Below, piece after piece: positions 1-10,785 of a DNA stretch of 64,000 bases. The notes under the pieces were generated by a model. It was given only the letters and a program-made list of their open reading frames with translations, was not told where the DNA came from and ran no database searches. A program made the translations under genes and the position numbers. Every line of letters starts with the position of its first letter. The stretch's first letter is position 1. Origin of the DNA: Halocafeteria seosinensis (Eukaryota > Sar > Bigyra > Bicosoecida); NCBI GenBank assembly GCA_001687465.1, contig LVLI01000305.1, forward strand, positions 155,391 to 219,390. The letters are read 5' to 3'.

Positions 1-685
1 ATTGCTGGTGCTGAGGAAACGGCACAAGGAAATGCAAGACCGCGTCACTAGTGCCGAATCAGAGTCGCTTGAGTCGAGTATGGCGGCTTCTAGGGCTACA
101 GCAGAGCTGCGCACTCTAAGAGATGCGTACACTGCTTTACAGCAAAAGGAGAAAAGCGCTGAAGAGAGGATTGACGAACTGGAACAGCGGCTTGAGCAGT
201 TGCGTTCTACATCTCTACCGTTGGAGTCCTCTACCGATATTGACACCAATCAGTTAAACACTGGAGAAGAACCTACCGCGGAATCTACCAATGGAACTAG
301 GAACGCTCAAAGTCACCTAGTCGCTCGAGACGCAGCAGCGGCGGAGATGGAAGGCTCACAAGTCGAGTCAAAAAGTGGAGATGGAAAACAGGAAGAGAAT
401 CAGGCCGCATCGCAAAAGGAGGAGAACGATACTGGACAATCGGCTATGGCTACGGATCAATTCCAAGACGCCAACACGAATTCGGCAGCTCAACAATTGG
501 CAGCTTATAAAAAGCTAGTCACTGAACTGCGCAGTGGTCTGGCCAAAAAGGGACTGGAAGTGCAGAGTTTGACCCGAGACCTGAACAATGCGAGGCAAGA
601 AGCCAATTCTCTACGCAAGGAATTACTGCGCTTATATGCCCGATCGAAGGCGTCCTCATACGGAACGGGGGAATCGCAAGCATGA
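1..685 (+). CDS. C-terminal part of a coiled-coil protein (5' end outside window)
   Basis: The frame is open from the window edge to a TGA at 683-685, so the gene starts upstream and only about 227 C-terminal residues are visible. The sequence is rich in Glu, Gln, Lys, Ser and Ala. An amphipathic, heptad-like segment near the left edge (repeated AELRTLRDAY and ERIDELEQRLEQL patterns) and another near the C-terminus (SLTRDLNNARQEANSLRKEL) suggest two coiled coils separated by a disordered, acidic Ser/Thr/Glu linker. No catalytic motif is visible. Golgins, kinesin tails and centrosomal proteins can look like this, and I cannot assign a family. The stop lies 18 bp from the stop of the convergent aminopeptidase gene, so the two 3' UTRs must overlap. 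Confidence 0.7.
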   Translation, partial: LLVLRKRHKEMQDRVTSAESESLESSMAASRATAELRTLRDAYTALQQKEKSAEERIDELEQRLEQLRSTSLPLESSTDIDTNQLNTGEEPTAESTNGTRNAQSHLVARDAAAAEMEGSQVESKSGDGKQEENQAASQKEENDTGQSAMATDQFQDANTNSAAQQLAAYKKLVTELRSGLAKKGLEVQSLTRDLNNARQEANSLRKELLRLYARSKASSYGTGESQA

Positions 686-703
686 CCCTCTGTAGCTGAT
701 CAC

Positions 704-1780
704 CTATCTGGTCGTTGTTGTAGAGTCTTCTGCTTCCTCCTTTAGTTTTTGAAGTTCCACATCTTCTCCCTCATACGCTGTTAGAACCTCTGCTCCGTGA
801 TTTGTTACTAATACTGTATGCTCGTATTGGGCGGATCTTAAGTCGTCCCTAGTCGCAATTGTCCATCCATCACTCCAACAGTAGCAGCTGCCGCTACCTT
901 CAGTGATCATTGGCTCGATGGTGAACGTCATTCCTTCTTCAAGAACAAATTTATCGCTGTTCCTAAAGTGTTTTACTAGTGGCTTCGTGTGCATGCTCGT
1001 TCCAATTCCATGACCCTGGTACTCCCGAACAATTCCGTAGCCGTAGTGCGAAACAACTTCATCGATGGTGGTTCCAATAACTCCCAGTTCCACTCCAGGA
1101 CCTACTTTCTCGATGCTATCTACTAAGGACTTCTTCGTTGCATACATTAACTGTTTTGATTCTGCATCCGTATCCGAAGCAATGAATGTCCTGCAGTTGT
1201 CTCCAAAGTAGCCATTGACGTAGCATGTAACGTCGATCGCTACGATGTCTCCTAATTGTACTTCAACGCTGCGCATGCATTGGCAAAATATGATAGGCCT
1301 TGGATATCCGACACTACTCCCAAAGAATCAACATACTCATCTGGAATCCCATGGCAGATTACATTGTTCACGGATATGCAGACGCTCTTTGGGAATCCCA
1401 TGTAGGTCAGAGGGGCCGGATACACGTTCTGCTCAATGAACTTGTTATGGACTTTCTCGTCTATTTCGTCCGTACTTCTCCCGGGCTGCACAAATTCGCC
1501 GGCAAATGCGAGTACATCTCTGGCAACTTTGGCAGCATCCCTCATCCCTTGAATAGTGTCCTGGGAGGTATGGACAGCCGACGGAGGCATTCCAATGGGG
1601 TTGGCACCATCTCTTCGCGCATACGGCGGTCTCGGGATCCCTTGCGGTACTGTCCGCGGTGGGCTCAGGTTTCCTTTAAACCTGCAAGAAACAGCACTTC
1701 AAGGTCATTTTGGCATGTGCACACATGTATGGAAACACTGCTTCCTACCTGGGAACCCGCGGAAGGCGTGGCAGCGTCAT
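704..1780 (-). CDS. Methionine aminopeptidase, type 1, organellar-like (3 exons)
   Basis: Removes the initiator Met from nascent proteins with a di-metal active site. I read three exons: 1780-1749, 1681-1337 and 1268-704 (introns of 67 and 68 nt with GTAGGA and GTATGT donors), giving 313 residues. Family signatures are clear: the NVICHGIPD segment, the metal ligands in GDIVAIDVTCY and GYFGDNCRTF, the YQGHGIGTSMH histidine region, the FTIEPM motif and a C-terminal YEHTVLV. The N-terminus is short, basic and Pro/Arg-rich, followed by a segment resembling the SPRRTVP and RPPYA boxes of plastid or mitochondrial MAP1 forms. It lacks the MYND-type zinc finger of cytosolic MAP1. An organellar location is therefore inferred from the N-terminus only. 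The 32-nt first coding exon is the least certain part; the catalytic domain is secure. Confidence 0.9.
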
Positions 1781-2869
1781 GGAGACGAACACAAACACAG
1801 ACCACCCAAAACCTAGAGGGCAGCGAGCTAGTACCCGATAATAGTGAATGGAGGGGGTGGTGTGACAATGACCTCAATATGTATTTGATTGAATGGACGG
1901 GACGAACATGACATCCGAGCTTCACAAAGTCAGTCCAGTGTCTCCACTGGACTCTCCAGTTTAATTTCACTGAAGCAGTCTGTTTGACATTTCTCTAAAG
2001 ATGATAACATTGAAAGCAAAGTATATACTCTGCGCATGCATGCACGCTTTGGATTGCTTTCGCACTCCCTCAACACGTTGGTGAGCCACCTACCCGCTTT
2101 GTGCTGGGGGTTCAGTGACCCTCTCGCAAGAAGCCGCCTCCACTCACGGAGAGTCAGAACACGCTACAGCAAATGACCGGACTCCCGGATGCGAACTACG
2201 AAGATTACTGGGAGCAAACCGAAGCTACAGAAACACCTGGGCAAGAGAGTAGCTACCACGTCAGGTGGCGGCACCACATATGTGTGCGTTTGGCTCAGCT
2301 GCCACCAGTCGGATCGTGTTTGACGCGTCGATCGCCCCGGCATTATGCGACGCTTCTGCCGCGGGGTCTGGGATGACTATCCCCAGTTCGTGGACTGCTT
2401 GGCTTGTGCACGCTGTGTGCGGGGACCACGTCGTGCCACTTCCGCGGTGTGCCTGGTACAATGTTGGGCATATCCTGGTTGAACTCTTTCAGCGGCCATT
2501 TGTTAATCTCCGGGTTCAGGGTGCGAACTTCGCACAAGCCAGTAGTTGGGTTGTTTTGAGATTGAGTTGGTCAATAGTCTCATCGTGGCCTGGTAGTCTG
2601 CTCGGGCGTTACGGAATCCGGACCTCATGCGCTAGCCTCGTAACACATCTAACACAGACGCCAAAAACATGGTCAGACCCAGCGCCCATTTTGACGCCCC
2701 GCGGTAGAACCTGATCAGCGTTTACCGAGCACTTCTGGCATAATCTGGGATCTTCCTTTTCAGCATTCTCATCAGATTCTCGGTGTGTATTCGTTTTGCT
2801 CCTACCGGAAGACGTGTGGTCTACAGGGTACGCTAGGCCATGCAAGGAGTTAACCCCCGCTCCTACCAG
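1781..2869. other. Intergenic, no supported gene
   Basis: Several open frames of 60-150 codons exist on both strands, but none has a recognisable domain and they overlap each other antisense. The minus strand between about 2260 and 2850 has short open stretches lying downstream of the repeat fragment at 2870-3062. They may be decayed continuation of that element, but I could not match them to a known protein. Confidence 0.4.
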
Positions 2870-3062
2870 ATTACGCTAGACCGTGTAAAGGATAAACGGT
2901 TTCATAAACCCTACCGGGAACCTCTCTAGCATCTTCACGTTGTGGCGCATCAACGTGACTGACAGTTTGGCCGTAATCAGCTTGCCGCATCTCCTCTTTC
3001 CCCAGCGGGAGCCTGGTCCTTTCCTGGCAATTCTTTTGATAAACTTGATCGCGTCTTCCCCG
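2870..3062 (-). repeat. Dispersed coding-like repeat fragment (copy 1)
   Basis: One minus-strand frame reads through about 60 codons ending ...LMRHNVKMLERFPVGF and then a stop at 2881-2879. A second copy on the plus strand near 46275-46380 encodes the related ...LICHNMKMLERFRVEL. The nucleotide sequences match well over about 90 bp (shared GCCACAAC, TGAAGATGCT and surrounding bases). Neither copy has an intact gene around it, so this looks like the debris of a mobile or multicopy sequence. The protein family was not recognised. Confidence 0.5.
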
Positions 3063-3067
3063 CGGGT

Positions 3068-3997
3068 TCACGTTCGCAGCACGCGTATGTCGCTTGCTGA
3101 GGCGGCATCCCTACAGATAGGGCAGGAGCATCCATAAGTGGTTAACCATTCTTCGATACAAACTTTGTGAAAACGATGTCCACACCCTAAATAAGCAGGG
3201 CAACCTTCATTGCGACATAAGCAAATCGAGCAGTCGAACTGAGTATTGCAGTCTGCTCCTGCCCTTCGGTGCCCTCCTACATATCTTGACTGTTCCACAG
3301 TATTATGTCTTCGCTCTCCAACAGATCGCGTGTTCGCACCACGTTCGATACAGGGGGCCTGCACAAAAAGGAGGGTCTTGTTACAGTGCTGAAATGGGGA
3401 ACAAGTCAACACAACACCCACTTCAGATTGCAGGGTAGAAAATAGTACCCCTTTCCGCATTTTCAGATCAAAGTTTAAGAAGCGGTGATAAGACGTTGCT
3501 ATGAGCCACAGTATGATGGCAGAGGACATCAACCCAACTGTCCCTACTTTTCCTGGGTGCATGACGAATACCCAACAGTGCAAGGCCAGGAATCCCTCTG
3601 ACCATCGTGGTGCTGGAAGATCTCGAGGGAAATCCCACATATAAAATATTAAGGGTGAGAGGATATAAGAAAGAAGGGCTGCCAAGGCCACGAAGAAAGC
3701 GATAGCCCCCGCCAGCTGCAGCGTAGGTATGGCAGCTGATTGCAAGCAACCCCAGGCTGCGAGGCACAGCAAGTCGCACAGATATTGGACTCCAATTTTC
3801 ATTTGGTTCGCAATGGCAACTGCTAGTTTACGAAATATCAGCATACACATAACAGCAGCTTGGACGCAGACCGAAGCCACGAAGCACAACCAATCACACA
3901 GCCATCGGACTCCAAATTTCGCTTGCGTGACAATACCAACAGCTTGTTCACAAAATATTCCCGTCAAACACCCACTTATCCTTGATATACCTTCCAT
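3068..3997 (-). CDS. Multi-pass membrane RING-H2 protein (probable E3 ubiquitin ligase)
   Basis: A single open frame of 309 residues with ATG at 3997. The C-terminus holds a complete RING-H2: C256-x2-C259, C272-x-H274, H277, C280, C292-x2-C295, ending SCPICR. This fold recruits E2 enzymes, so ubiquitin-ligase activity is expected. Upstream are several hydrophobic stretches (about residues 19-56, 59-118 and 153-168) that would anchor it in a membrane with the RING at one end. Residues 19-55 and 59-95 are a tandem duplication of one another (shared pattern GV-x-x-LCD-x-LC), also visible in the DNA at 120-bp spacing. Membrane RING-H2 proteins often act in ER or endosomal quality control; which one applies here cannot be told. 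A hidden intron in the less conserved 200-250 region is possible. Confidence 0.75.
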   Translation of the reverse strand: MEGISRISGCLTGIFCEQAVGIVTQAKFGVRWLCDWLCFVASVCVQAAVMCMLIFRKLAVAIANQMKIGVQYLCDLLCLAAWGCLQSAAIPTLQLAGAIAFFVALAALLSYILSPLIFYMWDFPRDLPAPRWSEGFLALHCWVFVMHPGKVGTVGLMSSAIILWLIATSYHRFLNFDLKMRKGVLFSTLQSEVGVVLTCSPFQHCNKTLLFVQAPCIERGANTRSVGERRHNTVEQSRYVGGHRRAGADCNTQFDCSICLCRNEGCPAYLGCGHRFHKVCIEEWLTTYGCSCPICRDAASASDIRVLRT

Positions 3998-4765
3998 TGT
4001 GACATGAAAAAGTGGAATTCAGGCTCTGTATTGGCGAACGCTGAACACTGCTCTACAATTTCGCGAGGTACGCTAGGTTGCTAAATACTTCTCAGGCGTT
4101 CGAGAATTAGCGAACTGTTGAAGCTACTGTTCTTTTCTTGCTACTTACAAGACTACAACAATTGCTTAATGGGGCAAGGCATCATGAGACATCGTCGGGC
4201 TTCAACAAGAATTTTCTGAGATCAAGTTCACATCAAGCTTCACAAGCCAGCAGGTGTCGGACGATAAGCGACGCCTTCGGGAGACTCTCGGAAGTAAGGG
4301 GTTGATAGCAGCTTTTCCATGTATGATCACTAGTCACCGACATGGTGTAATACGTACTTAGTTCTAGTCGATGGATCATCTACAGACTGCATTTGGATCG
4401 TGCAGTACAATACTTACCACGTTAGAAGAGGGTAGTACGTACATGTGTACACCGTACTCAGAATACTGGTACCCTCAAGGAGCAGAATCATCTTCAGTGG
4501 AAATTAGGATGGGAATTTCCATTGTACCCTCTACTGGAGCAAACTAACGTGGTAGTACCTTCACAGGATGGAGTCTCCATCTCCGCAGCTCAGCTCCGGC
4601 TTCATAATACGCATGTTTCTTCCGTCCATCCTACCTTGATTTAGGTCGTTAAAATATACATGGCGAGGAAAGTTTTGTCAGGTGGAGTATAGTGGTAGGA
4701 TACGCTTCAATCGAACGCAGACTAGCTGTGTGCACAGATATAGACATTTGGAATTGAGAGGAATA
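3998..4765. other. Intergenic between divergent RING and ankyrin genes
   Basis: No gene seen. The stretch must hold both promoters. It contains several GTAC-centred short motifs (around 4430-4480) of the kind also found upstream of the kinase and the SWR1-like gene. Confidence 0.5.
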
Positions 4766-5602
4766 ATGCCATCATTGTCTGAGTCCCAGAAGGATGAACT
4801 CTACCACGCCTGTGTGAGAGGCGACGAGAACACTGTGAGAGCCATCTTCGATGACAACATCGAAGTAGACCCTGCAGATGTGCACTATCATGGCTGGGTG
4901 AGTTCCTCAAACATGTTCACAGCTTATGTATCGCGGTGCAAACCAAACTTACGGCCACTCCTTCGCTCTCTGTTGGCAGCGGAGCGAGGTTACACCTGTT
5001 CATTACGCAGCCATGTTTGGACATGATAACATTGTCTCCTTACTAATGGAGAAGTATCACCGTGGCCCCACGAGTGATCTCAAGGATGTGGTAAGCCCTT
5101 CGCCAGCATGTATTGAGCGACTGTACGAAACGAATTTCGTACTGCTGGTTTTGGTCAGTATGGGGGAACCCCTTTGCATGATGCGGCTTACGATGGCCAC
5201 GACAGTACAGTGTCTTTGCTTGTTGAGAAGTACAAGGCCGACGTGAATGCTCCAAAGGCGGTAAGTGGCAAACCCAGGTCGAAACTGCTACAATATTCCC
5301 CGATTAATACTTCCCTGTTCTGGTCGTATCTCGCTCAACAGTCTGGGTCGTTCAAAGGGTTCACTGCTCTTCATTCGGCTGCACATGGTGGACATCAAAG
5401 TACAGTCAAGCTACTTGTAGAGAAGTTTGCCGCCAACCTCCATGCAACAGACTCAGTACGTCCGTATCAACATTGGCGGGGAAGCTTATCTACTAGTATA
5501 CCGTAAATGCAGGCGGGGAAAACACCTCTAGATGTTGCTAAGGAACTCAAGGACGAAACAAGGAGATCAGAAGTTGTCAACTACCTGGAACAGCACCAGT
5601 AA
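4766..5602 (+). CDS. Small ankyrin-repeat protein (5 exons)
   Basis: Five exons join in frame: 4766-4897, 4980-5090, 5159-5260, 5342-5455 and 5513-5602, giving 182 residues. Ankyrin hallmarks recur: TPVHYAAMFGHDNIVSLLME, TPLHDAAYDGHDSTVSLLVE and TALHSAAHGGHQSTVKLLVE, followed by a capping TPLDVAKEL. The protein starts MPSLSESQKDELYHACVRGD, a typical N-terminal cap. All four introns are in phase 0 (68-82 nt). The three central exons are 37, 34 and 38 codons long, so each exon carries one repeat. No other domain is attached, so its partner is unknown; it probably serves as a protein-interaction module. Confidence 0.87.
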
Positions 5603-6691
5603 GCTGTGCCACTGTGGCATTGGCGAACCAACGGGAGAGTCAGTCGTTAAGACAGGGACATCGCTAGTTGGGTCTTGAATGCTCCAAGGGACACTGCGGC
5701 TCAAGTTGCGAGCACCCCCTTCCTGCTTTGTTGATGAGAGTTGTGCCTAAGTCGGGCCACTTCCGTGTTGTAACCTGCCATGATGTGAGAGGGCGATACC
5801 TGTTCAATCGAGTTCAAGTCCCACACGGTATTTCAGCCAGTAGACAGGACGTTCATGTCCAATATACGATAAATCTGGATCCATTCTATTACCTTGTTAT
5901 TTGTTGGGGTTCCCACATCCATGCAGGCAGGGAAACCGTCGTCCGGTCCTGCTGAGGTCGTCCCGCTCCGTCGCAGGCTGCGACTCGCAGCGCAGCTTGC
6001 AAGTGCTGGTGTTGGCAAGCGAGTCGATCACTGCCATCCAGTATTACAGTTCCATACTTTCGGTTGGCATTTACTTATTCTATCGCTCGGTTTCTTGAGC
6101 TGAGTTTTGCTTTTGTAAAGGGTTTTTGTACACGTGTGCGTGTGCAGGGGTCTTGGTAGAGGGGCTGCGAACCGCCCGAAAAAAAAGTCAGTGCGATTGA
6201 GTCGCTTGTTGCGACAAAACCTGCTCAACTGTTTGAGCGGGGGAATTATTCCATTCGGCAGCAAGTGGAATAGAAAGACGAGAGGAAAGGCATTGGTCTA
6301 CTCTGAGGCATCCAACGGCTTGAGAGCGCACGTACAGTAGTGTACACGGTGTAAACGGGGTCTTTTTTGCCCCCCTTCCCCTCCTTGCTGGCGCGCCAGA
6401 TTATTACTAACCGTCATTCCCCAAGGTTTAGCGTCCGACGCTCTCCATTCGACCAGCGAAACCTCGGAGTGAGATAGAGTGGTTGTAGTGTACACGGCAT
6501 CCTGGCAGGAGCATGGTGCCTGAATGCCGTTAGAAGCGTGGAAACAGAGAAAGAGAGAGAGACAGACAGACAGACAGAGCACCTGTAGCAAACTTAGACA
6601 GAGCCCAGATTTTTTGTGTGGTAGAGAGGACAGGGACGCTTTTATTCGTCAATCCGGAGCGTAAAGTCGCGCTGTGCAAACAGCAGCCGCG
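5603..6691. other. Intergenic and 5' region of the kinase gene
   Basis: No supported coding region. Near the 3' end is a purine-rich simple repeat (GAGA then GACA units, about 6546-6581). A 13-base motif, GTAGTGTACACGG, occurs twice (about 6337 and 6485). These could be part of the 5' UTR or promoter of the kinase starting at 6692. Confidence 0.45.
6546..6581. repeat. (GA)n/(GACA)n microsatellite
   Basis: Short purine-rich tandem repeat with GAGA units followed by about four to five GACA units, 110 bp upstream of the kinase start codon. Confidence 0.8.
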
Positions 6692-9600
6692 ATGGACAAT
6701 TATAAGGTGGTGCGCACCCTTGGACGCGGCGGTTTTGCAGTGGTAAAGCTGGTTCAGAGGCGGTCTGACGATGAATATTTCGTAGTAAAGAGGTTTTTAC
6801 GCCAAATGGATGATCTCTCCCAGAAAGAGAAAACAGAGATCTCGCGCGAGATAAAGCTGTTGGCCCATATGCGGCATCCGAACATTGTTCGGTTCGTCGA
6901 CAGCTTCATCGAAGATGGGGTGATGCATATAGTCATGGAGTACGCCGGAAAAGGTACTCTCCACAAGCTAATTGTCAACCGCGACGGGGAGTTCTTCGAA
7001 GAAGATAGGATATGGGAAATGTTTGTTCAAGTAAGATACGTTCTACTATATGTACCCTCTTGCTTCGAACTCCGTTTTTTCACTGTACCGTCAAATTCGC
7101 AGATTCTGCTTGCGTTGAATTACGTTCATTCTTGTAACGTCATGCACCGCGATATGAAGACGCAAAATATCATGTTAACTGGAGAGGAGGCAAGGATTGT
7201 AAAGCTAGGTACGTCGGGAGCCATTGTTAAGGCTGTCTTGCGTGATTAAGGTGATTGAGCGCTGGCTGTTTGGGCTCTTGCAGGTGATTTTGGTATTGCA
7301 AAAGTACTATCGTCAAAAAATGACATGGCGTCTAGTGTTGTGGGGACTCCGCACTACTTATCACCAGAAATTTGTCAAGGGCAGCACTACAATCGTAAAT
7401 CTGACGTTTGGGCAATTGGCTGTATACTCTACGAGTTGGCAGCATTAAGAAAACCGTTTGATGCATCGAATATGCCGGCCATCATTTTTAGTATAATGCG
7501 TAACCAACCGGATGCGATCCCTGAGCATTACAGTGACGAATTAAGAAACCTCGTTTCTACACTACTCCATCCCTCTCCTGCAGATCGTCCGTCAGTACCA
7601 GAAATCCTGGCAATGCCAATAGTAAAACAAAAAGTTGATGAATGGATGGAAACGCGAGACCAGTTGTTTTCTTCCGATTATGTTGCCGAGGCAGAAACTG
7701 CCGCTGTGGACTTAAGTCCGGAACTAAATCCAGCCGAAACGAGTCCTCGGAACAGAAAGCCTTCCCTACATAGAAAGCATTCTGCTAATGATCCTGCATT
7801 AATAGAGCAAAGACTCATGAATGAATTAGCAGATTTGAAGTCACGAGCTCATAACTTAAATTCTCCTGAAGGTCGAGCCGGCCTGAACGAAGAACTAGAG
7901 AAACTTGAAGAGTCTATGGACAAGGGTCCTGAACTAAGCGGAAATGTTTGGGAAAAGTTGGGAGGAGCGTGGGCAGATATTGGCAACTTTGACAGAGCGA
8001 TTGCTGCCTATCGCCGAGCCTTGCGCAGTAAGAACGCAAATGCGTCACTCGTTGCCATGGAACAGCTTGGTAACTTGTTAGTTCGCCGAGCACAGCAAGT
8101 TTGGGCGCTAGCCAAGAAAGGAGACGTAGATGCGGCCGAAAATACTGTGCGGGCATTGGGCAACAGCGCTGCTACAGCCGCTAATCAACTAATGCAGAAG
8201 TTGCAGAAAGAAGTCAACCGAAATAGGAAAAAGCAACGCGAACGACGCGACACTCATCGTGGAGAAGATGGGAAAGACGATGAAGAGGAAGGGTCGCCGC
8301 GAGATCCCGAAGATAGTGGTGACGATAGCCCCGAATCGGATGCCGAAGGGAAAGAGGAAACTGAAGAGGATTCATCGGAACCGTTGTGGAAAAGGGGAGC
8401 TGCTGCTATAATGGGAGAAGGTCTGGGTCTTTTAGAACGTTTGATTAATCTCGGTGCGACAGGCGAGAGATACTCGCTATTGGGTAGTGCGTATAAGCGG
8501 CGGGCATGGACAGGGTTGGGGAAGAGCCGGAAACAAGATCTTAGAGAAGCAGCGTCGGCGTACGCGAAAGCCCATAAGTTGGAGTTAGAGGAAACAGATG
8601 AAGACGAAGGAGAGGCTCCTAACCCGTATGCTCGGTTGAATCAGCTTACCTTTGAGTTACTCGCAGGCTCAGGTAGACAAAAGGCGAGGAAGCGCTTACT
8701 TGCAGCTGTGAAAGAGGCAGAAGAATGGGCCTTAGCGAGGGATCCTGCCGATGTGTGGCAATGGGTGCAAGTTAGTGATGCGCGTTGCCTGCGTTGGTTT
8801 CTTGGTGACGAAGATATAAGTTTAGACAGCGTCGTACAAGGGTACCGAGAGCAGTTTGCCTTTGGAGCCTCCCAAAGGGTTAAATCATCAGTTTTAGATC
8901 AGCTCGAATTCCTTTCCGAGGTCCTACATGGGCGTCTCACCGAAGATTCTGCGGACGCACTTGCACACGGAATATCCGAAAGCAGTATGAGTGAAGACGA
9001 TGTAGGCCAAAATGGCGCTCTTTCTACCTCTGATGTTCGCCGGTGGCTCGGGGAACTTCTAGAAATGGTAAACAACCTCAGCAGCTTTTTAAAGAATGAT
9101 ATCCGCCCAAATGAACAAAAAGATAGTGAAGAAAAGAGCTCCGGAACGACAAGTACTCAAGTTGATGAAGACAACGACCCCAGCCAAAAACACAACAACT
9201 CATCTTCTTTGCCGAAGAAGTGGTTCAAAACGAGACAGAATAAACCTCTCCTGTCTACGATTGCGAGCGTGGAAGGAGAGAATGAGGAGACGACTAGACT
9301 GGACCATACCAAGGAAGCAACTGACAACAGAGTTGGTGGGTCATCACCACCGGAAACGGAAGATAAGGAAGAGGGTACAAGCGAGAGTGGCCTGAAAGGA
9401 TACATTCAAAGTGGAAACCACCGAAAAACCCCTTCTGCGGAACAGTCTCCGAAAAACCCCACTCAAAAGCAAGATCATGGACCTCGGTCTGCCGAGAATC
9501 CATTTGCAAGAAGATCATCCCGTCGTTTTGAAACCACGGCTGCCCAGAAACGTAGCTCGAAAAGCCTACAAACTAACCTTTCTTCTCCGAGTAATCGATC

Positions 9601-10195
9601 CGGCCCAAGGTCGCCTGTACCCAGCGCCCCTCAAGGAGTTAATCCATTTTCGCGCCAGAACAGGCCGAAACGGTCAACTCATAGCGGTAAGCCAGCTTCA
9701 GATAACGCACTCACTGCCAATGTAAAGTATGAAAGTGCGGAATATAATAAAACGAGGTCCAAGAGTACGACGACTGCCCATTGGAACAATGCCAACAGAC
9801 AAGCTGCATTGGATGCTGACGCACCAGAGGATGGGGAGTCCGGCCGGGAGCCGCGGTCGTCTGAGAGTCATATGCCCTGGTCTTCAGCAAGGTCAAGTTT
9901 GGACGGTTTGTCTGATGACGACGGAGGAGTGACTGGGTCAGCTCGGTATTTTGAGCAGAAACGCCGGCCCGTCCCTTCGGTCAGTTCAGTTGATGCTTCT
10001 GAGGTCCATATGAAGCATCATTCTCAGCCGTCACCTACAACTTCGACGAGTCACAGCACTGGCCGGAATCATGAGCATGGAGTCACTGGTTCTACCGCAG
10101 TTAGCATGAACACCGATGAACCGAAATCAGCTAACAGTACAACGGTGAGCAATCGTAAAGAGGACGGACCTAGCTCTTGCTGCATCGTCATGTGA
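6692..10195 (+). CDS. NEK-like Ser/Thr kinase with C-terminal CaaX motif (3 exons)
   Basis: Exons 6692-7030, 7103-7208 and 7284-10195 give 1118 residues. The kinase domain fills roughly residues 4-265: LGRGGFAVV P-loop (10-18), VVKRF Lys33, HRDMKTQN catalytic loop (Asp130), DFG at 150-152, GTPHYLSPE activation-segment end and SDVWAIGCILYELA. The sequence pattern is closest to the NIMA/NEK family. The 72-nt first intron is a multiple of three without an in-frame stop, so its retention would keep the frame but add residues just before the catalytic loop. After the kinase come a helical, TPR-like part (NVWEKLGGAWADIGNFDRAI) and a long charged, Ser/Pro-rich disordered tail. The protein ends SSCCIVM: a CaaX box with a neighbouring Cys, predicting farnesylation plus possible palmitoylation and hence membrane attachment, which is unusual for a NEK. 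Confidence 0.88.
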
Positions 10196-10785
10196 CACTC
10201 GCATAGACGCACGGCTGTAGGACGATCCATCTAGACGTAGTGAAGCAGTTGAGTTGCACAACCTACGATGTTTATGTACAGTTAAACGAAGAGCAATGAA
10301 TGCATATACTTCCGAAGAATTCCCCTGCAATTGCGTCCAATATAGTGCTTCGTGCCTTACCGCCTATTCTACTGTACAGTCTGTACAGTACACGTGGTAC
10401 AGTGTACTTCCGAAAGCCGCAACGTTCCACTTCCGTATGCACATGAGAATTTCTAAACGCCTACCCACTCGCACACACACAGTTGTAGGCACCATGTTTT
10501 CCCACTCCTTTATGAGAAATTCAGTAAGAACATTCAGGCAAATAAGAACACACTGTTTTGTCTTTCTTTGCACCAAAGTGTTACTGTCCTTCCCGGAGGG
10601 GCTATTGTAGACTTCTCGAAGATTTCCAAGCAGAAAGCACAACACGACATTCTTTTCGTTCACTTGTGTCAGAAACTTTCCTTTTCGTGTGTTTTCAGAC
10701 GGATTATCATAAATATAGGTATTTTCTAATTAGGCAAGTTAATCGTTTTCTCATAGATTTCTTGGCGAATTTGTGGTAGACGAGA
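10196..10785. other. Intergenic, probable promoter of the SWR1-like gene
   Basis: No coding region. Holds a cluster of GTAC palindromes (see 10371-10413), and is otherwise AT-rich close to the next start codon. Confidence 0.5.
10371..10413. repeat. Cluster of GTAC-centred palindromes
   Basis: Within 43 bp there are five GTAC cores, including the perfect palindromes ACTGTACAGT (10371-10380) and CTGTACAG, followed by GTACAC and GTACAGTGTAC. The spacing suggests a binding-site array or a small cruciform-forming repeat. Its role is unknown. Confidence 0.5.

Noticed and set aside
2265-2714. 149-codon open frame on the plus strand
   Set aside because: No recognisable domain, overlapped antisense by other open stretches, no splice context.
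5780-5835. tRNA-like GTTCAAGTCC segment
   Set aside because: Stems on either side do not pair; no anticodon arm could be placed.
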